The notes under the pieces are model-generated. The model did no database searches. It had not been told where the DNA came from and saw only the letters and a list, made by a program, of their open reading frames with translations. A DNA stretch of 6,423 nt from an uncultured bacterium (lineage in GTDB: Bacteria; Actinomycetota; Coriobacteriia; Coriobacteriales; Atopobiaceae). Where the stretch lies: the NCBI GenBank assembly GCA_905215465.1, contig CAJMPT010000067.1:1-6423 (forward strand), given 5' to 3'. Below are positions 1 through 5,253 of this stretch, piece after piece; within the stretch, counting starts at the first letter, position 1, and every line of letters begins with the position of its first letter. The translations under genes and the position numbers were made by a program.

Positions 1-17
1 AACTTTGAGGCCAGAGA

Positions 18-1052
18 GTGGAATTCGATCGGAACCGCCGTTCCAAATCTTGCGAGGCCATCCGCGACCTGGTTGCCAAGCAGAAGGCGGCGGGCCTGCA
101 CGTCATCACCGACGGCGAGTTCCGCCGCAGCTACTGGCACCTGGACTTCATGTGGGGGCTCCAGGGCATCGAGCGTCGCACCTCGCGCACGGGTTACCAG
201 TTCCACGACGAGGAGACCACCGCCGACACGGCCGTGGTCACGGGCAAGATCTCTGGCGAGAGCCACCCGTTTGTGGAACACTTCAAGTTTGTGAAGGCGC
301 TCGAGGAGAAAGGGCAGGTGGCCCGCCAGACCATCCCGGCACCGGCCCAGACCTACTCCGAGGTCATCCTCGACCGCTGCGACGGCCAGCAGGAGAGCCT
401 GCGCGCGGTCTACCCCACCGACGAGGAGCTCATCGCCGACATTGCCGCCGCCTATCGCACGGTGCTGGCCGACCTCTACGCCGCCGGCTGCCGCAACGTG
501 CAGTTTGACGACTGCACCTGGGGCATCTACTGCGACCGCGACTTCGTGGCCAAGACCGGCATGAGCCCCGTGGACATCAAGAAGGTCTCCGAGCTGGGCG
601 TGGCCCTCAACAACGCCGCCCTGGAGGGCAAGCCGGCAGACCTCGTGGTCAACACCCACGTCTGCCGAGGCAACTACCACTCCACCTACGCCTTTGAGGG
701 CGGCTACGACCCGGTGGCGCCCTACCTGTTTGCCAACGAGGACGTCAATGCCTTCTACCTTGAGTTTGACACGCCGCGCGCCGGCGGCTTTGAGCCGCTT
801 GCCCACGTGGCGGCCGGCAAGAAGGTGGTCCTTGGCCTGGTCACGAGCAAGCAGCCCGGCCTCGAGGACGAGGAGCTGCTGGTGAGGCGCATCAACGAGG
901 CCGCCCAGTACGTGCCGCTGGAGGACCTCTGCCTCTCCCCGCAGTGCGGCTTTGCCTCCTGCGAGTGCGGGAACAAGCTCACCGAGGAGGAGCAGTGGGC
1001 CAAGGTCGCCCTGGTCCAGCGCGTGGCAAAGCGCGTGTGGGACGAGGATTAG
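18..1052 (+). CDS. Cobalamin-independent methionine synthase II-like methyltransferase, N-terminus missing or out of frame
   Basis: This is a MetE C-terminal-domain protein of the stand-alone YxjG/COG0620 type, which transfers a methyl group to a thiol acceptor, typically homocysteine, through a zinc site in the cytoplasm. The zinc ligands are visible: His214 and Cys216 in NTHVC, Glu249 in YLEFD and Cys310 in SPQCGF. The family motif DGEFRRSYWHLDF lies at about residues 32-44. It has 344 residues from a GTG at 18, against about 370-380 usual for the family. Family similarity starts only at about EAIRDLVAKQK (nt 51 on). The expected N-terminal segment with the GSFLRP motif is absent, an in-frame TGA lies at 6-8, and the GTG has no clear Shine-Dalgarno site. 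The real start may therefore lie outside the window behind a frameshift, or the gene may be 5'-damaged. The methyl donor cannot be told from sequence. The family is confident, but the start and intactness are not. Confidence 0.8.
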   Translation: MEFDRNRRSKSCEAIRDLVAKQKAAGLHVITDGEFRRSYWHLDFMWGLQGIERRTSRTGYQFHDEETTADTAVVTGKISGESHPFVEHFKFVKALEEKGQVARQTIPAPAQTYSEVILDRCDGQQESLRAVYPTDEELIADIAAAYRTVLADLYAAGCRNVQFDDCTWGIYCDRDFVAKTGMSPVDIKKVSELGVALNNAALEGKPADLVVNTHVCRGNYHSTYAFEGGYDPVAPYLFANEDVNAFYLEFDTPRAGGFEPLAHVAAGKKVVLGLVTSKQPGLEDEELLVRRINEAAQYVPLEDLCLSPQCGFASCECGNKLTEEEQWAKVALVQRVAKRVWDED

Positions 1053-1084
1053 CCGAGAAGGACCTGACCGCCCGGTTGGGCGCC

Positions 1085-1299
1085 GCTCAAAAACGCCTTC
1101 CACTGGAAGCCCCTTCTGCGCAGCGGGAGGGGCTTCTCCACTTTGCTCAGAAATGCCTTCCAGCGGAGGGCAAACTTGAACGCTAGGGGGCACTTTCGGA
1201 CCGCCGCTCAAAAACACGTTCCAGCGGAGGGCAAACTTGAGCGAGCCGGAAGCCCCTGTGCCCCACCGTGCAGAACCGCCTTCCGCCGGAAGGCAAACG
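1085..1299. repeat. Four degenerate copies of a palindromic intergenic repeat with ~60-bp period
   Basis: Copies begin at 1085, 1145, 1206 and 1270, so the spacing is 60, 61 and 64 bp. Each unit starts with a GCTCARAAA-like or GCAGAAC-like segment, then a small hairpin core near GCCTTCCAGCGGARGGC, then CAAACTTGA in copies 2 and 3. Copy 4 has a perfect 7-bp stem (GCCTTCC/GGAAGGC, 1278-1294). Copy 2 keeps the stem with one G-U pair, and copies 1 and 3 are weaker. Copy 3 is also bounded by GCTCAA and TTGAGC, which are inverse complements. Sequences between cores are unrelated. I do not recognise the family; it resembles REP-type extragenic palindromes more than CRISPR. Confidence 0.6.
1105..1137 (+). 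terminator. Hairpin downstream of the methionine synthase-like gene
   Basis: GAAGCCCCT (1106-1114) pairs perfectly with AGGGGCTTC (1128-1136). The stem can extend inward through G-U and G-C pairs to a 5-nt loop. It lies about 53 nt after the stop codon. The downstream sequence is pyrimidine-rich but has no real T-run, so it may be a weak or Rho-assisted terminator. Its left arm overlaps the first copy of the intergenic repeat. Confidence 0.5.
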
Positions 1300-1338
1300 C
1301 CCCGAGCCCAACTCCGATGCGGAGTTGGGCTCGGGGCG
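1298..1338. terminator. Strong terminator between convergent genes, 19-bp perfect stem
   Basis: CGCCCCGAGCCCAACTCCG (1298-1316) pairs perfectly with 1320-1338 around an ATG triloop. Read on the minus strand, the stem is followed by GTTTGCC, a short T-run, and it begins about 50 nt after the stop of the Ltp-domain gene. It probably terminates that gene and also blocks read-through from the plus-strand gene. Confidence 0.75.
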
Positions 1339-1388
1339 CAATCGCCAAAGCTCAAGGCGCGAGGGTACCCTGCGGCACCGCCGTGGCC

Positions 1389-2558
1389 CTACAGGCCAGC
1401 GGCATCCGCGCCATATGCTGCCTGGTCGGCAGTGAAGCCCTCGTACTCAAGCTGGTGAATCAGGCCAGAGCGCGAGAAGGACATGTACTTGAGGTAGCTC
1501 TCGGCGGACTTTGCCGCCTGCTCGTTCCAGTCGGCGCCGCAGTAGTCGGCGGCAAAGGTGGCATCGGCGTTGGAGTAGCCCTCGTACTCGAGCTGGTGAA
1601 CGAGACCGGAATACGAGAATGCCATGAACCTCAGATAGCTCTGCGCGGACCCGAGGGCGTTCTTCTGGGACACCGTGACCTCAAGGTTGATCTTCTCGGT
1701 CTTGAGGACCTTGCCGCAGACGGAGCAGGTCAGCGTCTTCTCGCCCGGAGTCACCGCCCCGCTCTTGGAGATGGTCGGGGCAGTGGTGACCTCCCACTCG
1801 CCCTCGGTGTGGTCGGTAAGGGGGATCTCCAGGGTCTCGGAATAGCCGCAGACGGAGCAGGTGCGTGTCTGCGAGCCCTTCTGGACGCAGGTGGCGGGAG
1901 TGTCAACCACCCAGTCGCCGTAGGTGTGGCTGGCCTTGGGAAGGCTCTTGGTCTGCGTCTTTCCGCAGCGCACGCACTTGCCGCTTGCCGAGCCCTCCTC
2001 GGTGCAGCTTGCCTCCTTGTCGGTGGCCCAGCTGTCGACCTGGTGCCCGAGCGGGTCACCGTCCTTCTCCCCGCACCTCTTGCAGGTCTTGGGCTCCGTG
2101 CACGTTGCGTCCCGCCAGTCGTGCCCCAGGGGTTCTCCGTCCGTGCGACCGCAAATCGAGCAGGTCCGGGGCACGGTGCAGGTTGCATCCTGCCAGTCGT
2201 GGAAGCAGATGACATGGCTTGCGAAGAGAAGCGCGACAATCACGACCGCCGCAACGGCATAGCCCCACTTGGGGATGCGCTTGAGCACGTTCGTCGTTGG
2301 CTTGCCGGAGTCTTTGGGCGTGGGGTCAGTCTTGGGCTCACTCGCCCCCGATGAATCCGACGCGTCCGCGGCAGGCATCTCCATCGTCTCTTCCGGAGCA
2401 GGCCCGGCCTCAGAGCCGGCGTCGGCAGATGCGTCCTCGGACGTATCGTCCTTGGGCTCAGGCTGCTCCGCAGCGTCCAGGCTCTCGGTCTCGGGCTCGG
2501 TCTTGGGCTCGCCAGAATCCTGGCCGGAAACGGGCACGTCGTTCTTCTCGTCATCCAT
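1389..2558 (-). CDS. Membrane-anchored surface protein: acidic N-terminus, one TM, five CxxC modules, two Ltp domains
   Basis: This 389-residue protein has an unknown role. Residues 1-90 are acidic and rich in Ser, Pro and Glu. A basic patch (KRIPK) precedes a single membrane segment at about 98-119, so the rest should face outward. Next come CxxC modules: Cys133/136, 159/162, 195/198, 234/237 and 278/281. The first four carry an extra upstream Cys (127, 153, 185, 224) and are separated by His (120, 146, 172, 211, 250), which suggests metal-binding ribbons. The C-terminus has two 47-residue repeats (about 297-344 and 345-389) with the SYL...FSRSGLIHQLEYEGF pattern of the Ltp family (PF07553). 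That family was named for a phage superinfection-exclusion lipoprotein, but it is also common in chromosomal surface proteins. There is no lipobox. I chose the ATG at 2558 because GGAG lies 9 nt upstream; the ATG at 2573 adds five residues but has a weak ribosome site. The gene probably has its own promoter. Confidence 0.85.
   Translation of the reverse strand: MDDEKNDVPVSGQDSGEPKTEPETESLDAAEQPEPKDDTSEDASADAGSEAGPAPEETMEMPAADASDSSGASEPKTDPTPKDSGKPTTNVLKRIPKWGYAVAAVVIVALLFASHVICFHDWQDATCTVPRTCSICGRTDGEPLGHDWRDATCTEPKTCKRCGEKDGDPLGHQVDSWATDKEASCTEEGSASGKCVRCGKTQTKSLPKASHTYGDWVVDTPATCVQKGSQTRTCSVCGYSETLEIPLTDHTEGEWEVTTAPTISKSGAVTPGEKTLTCSVCGKVLKTEKINLEVTVSQKNALGSAQSYLRFMAFSYSGLVHQLEYEGYSNADATFAADYCGADWNEQAAKSAESYLKYMSFSRSGLIHQLEYEGFTADQAAYGADAAGL
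1392..1673 (-). repeat. Tandem duplication encoding the two Ltp domains (141-bp period)
   Basis: Near-identical DNA recurs 141 bp (47 codons) apart. For example, the segment ctcgtactcaagctggtgaa near 1440 matches ctcgtactcgagctggtgaa near 1581. The two copies encode HQLEYEGF and HQLEYEGY in the same repeat position. Several differences are at third codon positions, so both copies appear to be kept under selection at the protein level. Confidence 0.75.
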
Positions 2559-2613
2559 AGGGCTGGTCTCCATTCGCTCGCTTGCATAAATGCTTCACGG
2601 ATGTTGATTCAAA

Positions 2614-2642
2614 CCTAGACCCCCCCCCGAAAGCAAAGTCAA
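2614..2642 (-). promoter_or_regulatory. Candidate promoter of the Ltp-domain gene with a G9 tract in the spacer
   Basis: On the minus strand TTGACT (2642-2637) is a close match to the -35 consensus. A hexamer TCTAGG (2619-2614), a poor -10 match, follows after exactly 17 nt. The spacer contains nine consecutive G (C on the plus strand, 2620-2628). The predicted transcript start lies about 50 nt upstream of the coding start. The -35 match is good but the -10 is only partial, so this is a candidate. Confidence 0.4.
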
Positions 2643-2736
2643 GGTTGCTTTAAGGCAGGCGGCACCGTCGGCGCGACAGACGGCAGAAAATCAAATTTGG
2701 AATCTACGACCGTGCCCGGGGGCACCAGAGCCACGC

Positions 2737-3588
2737 CTATCCCAGTTGAAGGATCTTGTCGTACACCTGGGCCTTGGACAGCGAGAAGGACTTGGCAAGC
2801 CGCTTGGCCAGGGCGCTCTTGGGCTCGCCGGCGGCAAGGCCCTCGGCGATGGCGTCCTCGAGCGTGGCCGGGCCGCCCGAGGCGGCGCGTCGACGATCCT
2901 CGAGCTCGGCGGCATCGGGCGCGGCGATGACCACCACGCACTCGCCGCGAACCTCCCCGCGGGCCGCGACCTCGGCTGCAAGCTCCGCGGCCAGGCCGCG
3001 CACGCATTCCTCGTGCAGCTTGGTGAGCTCGCGCACGAGTGCCACACGCCTGCCCGGAAAGACCTCGGCCACGTTGGCCAGGGTCTCCGCCACGCGCCGG
3101 GGGCTCTCGTAGCAGACGATGGTGCCAGGCACCAGCGCAAGCTCCTCAAGGCGCGTAACCTGCGCGGACTTGCGTCGGGGCAGGAAGCCCTCAAAGAAGA
3201 AGTGCTCACTGGCAAGGCCCGAGGCCACAAGTGCGCAGGTCACGGCGGAGGGACCGGGGATGACCTCAACGGCAAGCCCCTCGTCGAGGGCCGCGTCAAC
3301 CAGGCGCTGGCCCGGGTCGGAGACGCCCGGCATGCCCGCATCAGAGACAAACGCCACGCGCTCTCCCGCCCTCAGGCGGTCGAGCACGGCGGGCACGCGC
3401 TGCTCGATGACGTTCTCGTCGCAGCGCTCGAGGTGCGTGTGCAGGTCAAAGGCGGCCATGAGCTTGCCGGTCACGCGAGTGTCCTCGCACAGGACGACGT
3501 CGGCGGCGTCCAGCGTTGAGACCACGCGTGGCGAGGCGTCCGAGAGGTTTCCGATGGGCGTGCCCACCATGGAGAGGACGCCCGCCAT
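2737..3588 (-). CDS. rsmI: 16S rRNA (cytidine-1402 2'-O)-methyltransferase RsmI
   Basis: RsmI uses S-adenosylmethionine to 2'-O-methylate C1402 in the decoding centre of 16S rRNA, acting together with RsmH. The 283-residue product has the whole signature of the tetrapyrrole-methylase-fold family: GTPIGNL (9-15), CEDTR (34-38), VSDAGMPGVSDPG (81-93), PGPSA (111-115), FEGFLPR (132-138), YESP (160-163) and RELTKLHEE (186-194). The C-terminal helical segment (SALAKRLAKSFSLSKAQVYDKIL, about 258-280) matches the small domain at the end of RsmI proteins, so the protein is full length. The ATG at 3588 overlaps the TGA of the upstream GH5-like gene by one base (TGATG), with GAGGGGG about 11 nt upstream. 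This indicates translational coupling. No strong terminator follows before the next gene. Confidence 0.96.
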   Translation of the reverse strand: MAGVLSMVGTPIGNLSDASPRVVSTLDAADVVLCEDTRVTGKLMAAFDLHTHLERCDENVIEQRVPAVLDRLRAGERVAFVSDAGMPGVSDPGQRLVDAALDEGLAVEVIPGPSAVTCALVASGLASEHFFFEGFLPRRKSAQVTRLEELALVPGTIVCYESPRRVAETLANVAEVFPGRRVALVRELTKLHEECVRGLAAELAAEVAARGEVRGECVVVIAAPDAAELEDRRRAASGGPATLEDAIAEGLAAGEPKSALAKRLAKSFSLSKAQVYDKILQLG

Positions 3589-4634
3589 CAGACAATCATC
3601 CCCCTCTCGAAGGTGGCCATGGCAACGCGCGCGTCCCAGCCGGGAAGCAGCCCCGAGGTCTTCCAGGTGTTGAAGAACCACGCGGGCGCCTTCTCGTACG
3701 CCGCGATCTGCTCGGAGGTGAAGACGCGCTCCAGGGCGATGCGCCCCTCCGGCGTCATGGCGGAGTCGGCAATGGGCAGCGACGCAGACCACTTGCCCAC
3801 CATGACGGGCATACCGGCGCGTGCGGCCTCGCGCAGCTGGCGAGAATTGCGCTCCACCAGGCGGCGCACGCCCGAGGGGCCGGAGACGTCCACGCGTGTG
3901 GTCGGACGGCGGTCGAGGTGGCAGTCGAGCCAGACGTTGCGGTAGTGGCGCTGGGCCATGAAGCGGCCCCAGCCGCCGGGGATGCCGCCGTCGGGCATGA
4001 TGACCACAGGCTCCTCGCCGGCGGCGTGGCGAACCAGCTCGTAGGCCTCGCGATAGTAGTTGCGCAACAGGTGGACGGGCATGCCCTCGGTGAGGGTGAG
4101 GCCCAAGCGGCGCTGAGAGACAACGTCGTCCGCAAGCTCGATGCCAAAGAAACCCACGCGCGAGGCGTAGCGCTTGGAGAGCCTGAAGACCACGTCGAGC
4201 GCCCTCTCGCGAGAGAGGCGCATGTCGGCGAGGTCGTGGGTTGCGTCCCCGCCGCGGCCGGGTCCGCCGGGGTTGATGGCCAGGGCAAAGACGACCTTGA
4301 GGCCAAGCTCCTCGGCCCAGTCCAGCGCGTCGTCGACGTGCTCCATGCAGCCGACGAAGCCGATGGTCTGCGCCGCGCCGTCGCCAAAGGCGTACCAGGG
4401 GACGGGCAGCCTCACGGCGTTGAAGCCGCGCGAGGCTATTCTCACGAAGTCATCCCTCGTGATGAAGGCGTTGCGATGGCGACGGACGACCTCGGCGTAG
4501 TTGCGCGCGCCAAGCCCCTTGAGCAGGGCGTCCTCGTCAAGGGCCCCCGCCTCGGCAAACAGTTCGGGCGTCACCCAAGGCTCAAGCGAGAGCCAACCCG
4601 TCAGGTTCACTCCGTGCAGCGTGCCGTCTGCCAT
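3588..4634 (-). CDS. GH5 exo-1,3-beta-glucanase-like protein with both catalytic glutamates replaced (probable pseudoenzyme)
   Basis: This 348-residue TIM-barrel protein of the BglC/COG2730 type resembles glucan 1,3-beta-glucosidases. The opening HGVNLTGWLSLEPWVTPELF (7-26), FITRDDFVRIASRGFNAVRLPV (57-78) and the late FFNTWKTSG (320-328) follow that family. The catalytic sites do not. Where family members have GIEL-x-NEP, this protein reads GIELADDV (164-171), with Asp170 at the acid/base Glu. Where they have VGEWS, it reads VGKWS, with Lys281 at the nucleophile (AAG, nt 3794-3792; one base from GAG). The usual HGAPG loop is AINPGGPG (119-126) without its His. His239 in LDCH remains. There is no signal peptide, so it is probably cytoplasmic. 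GGAGGT lies 6 nt before the ATG. It overlaps rsmI by one base. Family membership is confident; loss of glycosidase activity is inferred from the residues. Confidence 0.88.
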   Translation of the reverse strand: MADGTLHGVNLTGWLSLEPWVTPELFAEAGALDEDALLKGLGARNYAEVVRRHRNAFITRDDFVRIASRGFNAVRLPVPWYAFGDGAAQTIGFVGCMEHVDDALDWAEELGLKVVFALAINPGGPGRGGDATHDLADMRLSRERALDVVFRLSKRYASRVGFFGIELADDVVSQRRLGLTLTEGMPVHLLRNYYREAYELVRHAAGEEPVVIMPDGGIPGGWGRFMAQRHYRNVWLDCHLDRRPTTRVDVSGPSGVRRLVERNSRQLREAARAGMPVMVGKWSASLPIADSAMTPEGRIALERVFTSEQIAAYEKAPAWFFNTWKTSGLLPGWDARVAMATFERGMIV

Positions 4635-4652
4635 ATGACCACCTCCATCGTG
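4632..4652 (-). promoter_or_regulatory. Strong ribosome binding site fixing the GH5-like start
   Basis: The minus strand reads GGAGGTGGTCATATG, a full-length Shine-Dalgarno match six bases from the ATG at 4634. It supports this start and suggests the gene is well translated despite its altered active site. Confidence 0.7.
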
Positions 4653-4668
4653 CTTCTCGCCTCATGCG

Positions 4669-4697
4669 TGGCCGGAATCTCCCCCCAAGCCCGGCCA
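4669..4697 (-). other. Inverted repeat between queD and the GH5-like gene
   Basis: TGGCCGG (4669-4675) is the inverse complement of CCGGCCA (4691-4697), with a 15-nt loop that carries a run of six G on the minus strand. It sits in the 76-nt gap after queD. No T-run follows, so it may be a weak attenuator, an RNA processing or stability element, or chance in GC-rich DNA. Confidence 0.3.
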
Positions 4698-4710
4698 GGT
4701 TACCTTGAGT

Positions 4711-5139
4711 CTACCCCCGGTCAGGCGAGAAGGACGCGCGGTTGTTGGGAGTCTCGTTGCAATCCACGCGACTGACGGGAAGGCCGCGCGCGGACAGGCG
4801 CTCGTAGAGGTAGCGGGCCAGGTTCTCGGACGTGGTGCGGAAGGGCAGGACGGTCAGGCTGAAGCCCTCCGCCGCAAGCGCGTCCATCGTGGCGGGGGCA
4901 AGCGAACCCTCCTCCACCAGGAAGGTGTGGTCGAGCGCGTCGCACTCCTCGCGCACGATGCGCTTGAGCGTGGCAAAGTCCACGACCATGTCCTTCTCGG
5001 TGCCGGACGTGCCCAGCTCGGAGGCGCGGACGTAGGCCGTGACGCGCCACTGGTGACCGTGCAGGTTCTCGCACTTGCCGTTGTAGTCCGTCAGGAAGTG
5101 CGCCGAGTCAAACCAATACTCGGTGGAAAGCTCGTACAT
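4711..5139 (-). CDS. queD: 6-carboxy-5,6,7,8-tetrahydropterin synthase / 6-pyruvoyl-tetrahydropterin synthase family (QueD)
   Basis: QueD converts 7,8-dihydroneopterin triphosphate to 6-carboxytetrahydropterin, the second step toward preQ0 and queuosine in tRNA. The 142-residue product has the zinc ligands His14 (FDSAHF), His27 and His29 (CENLHGH), the catalytic Cys23 and the Asp70-His71 pair (LDHTF). Glu129 of ETPNN binds the pterin. Length is normal for the family. The start at 5139 is supported by AGGAG five bases upstream (AGGAGACAAGATG). The other preQ0 genes (queE, queC, folE) are not in this window, so a role in another pterin pathway cannot be excluded. A strong terminator separates it from ricT upstream, so it probably begins a transcript that continues into the GH5-like gene and rsmI. 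Confidence 0.93.
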   Translation of the reverse strand: MYELSTEYWFDSAHFLTDYNGKCENLHGHQWRVTAYVRASELGTSGTEKDMVVDFATLKRIVREECDALDHTFLVEEGSLAPATMDALAAEGFSLTVLPFRTTSENLARYLYERLSARGLPVSRVDCNETPNNRASFSPDRG

Positions 5140-5163
5140 CTTGTCTCCTCTCAGCTTTCAGCC

Positions 5164-5169
5164 ATCTTA
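5164..5169 (-). promoter_or_regulatory. Possible -10 element upstream of queD
   Basis: The minus strand reads TAAGAT, matching four of six bases of TATAAT, about 25 bases before the queD start. It lies downstream of the ricT terminator, where a promoter is needed. I found no convincing -35 at the right distance, so this is tentative. Confidence 0.22.
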
Positions 5170-5202
5170 CGGTACGCACCGGACGCTGATGGCCGCAACA
5201 TA

Positions 5203-5244
5203 AAGGCGCCCGGCGAGAAGAGGGGTCTTCTCGCCGGGCGCCTT
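5203..5244 (-). terminator. Rho-independent terminator of ricT, 19-bp perfect stem
   Basis: AAGGCGCCCGGCGAGAAGA (5203-5221) pairs perfectly with 5226-5244 around a four-base loop (GGGG on the plus strand, CCCC in the minus-strand transcript). On the minus strand it begins ten bases after the ricT stop codon and is followed by TATGTTG after the TT of the stem. Stem strength and position make it a confident terminator, which implies queD has its own promoter. Confidence 0.85.
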
Positions 5245-5253
5245 GCGTGGGTG

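Larger units (their letters stand above)
1053..1388. other. Gene-free convergent intergenic region
   Basis: This 336-base stretch lies between the stops of two convergent genes. It contains two terminator-like hairpins and four copies of a palindromic repeat, listed separately. Plus-strand open frames cross it but have no ribosome site and no protein-like composition. I see no RNA gene that I recognise. Confidence 0.65.

Noticed and set aside
1085..1299. CRISPR-like array (about 37-bp units, 23-27-bp spacers)
   Set aside because: The units differ at many positions, the first and last are partial matches, only four exist, and no cas gene is in the window. Extragenic palindromic repeats fit better.
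1143..2354. Long plus-strand open frame of 403 codons
   Set aside because: It lies antisense to the Ltp-domain gene and runs through the terminator and repeats. Its translation shows no family features, and long antisense frames are expected in GC-rich DNA.
2712..2725. Hairpin GTGCCCGGGGGCAC as an rsmI terminator
   Set aside because: The 6-bp stem leaves only a two-base loop and no T-run follows on the minus strand. It is too weak to call.
3516..4775. Long plus-strand open frame of 419 codons
   Set aside because: It is antisense to the GH5-like gene, has no ribosome site and a biased Gly/Ala/Arg/His composition, while the minus-strand product is a clear family member.
5140..5202. preQ1 riboswitch upstream of queD
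   Set aside because: The leader is short (about 60 bases after the terminator) and I see neither a compact pseudoknot pattern nor the A-rich tail of known preQ1 aptamers.
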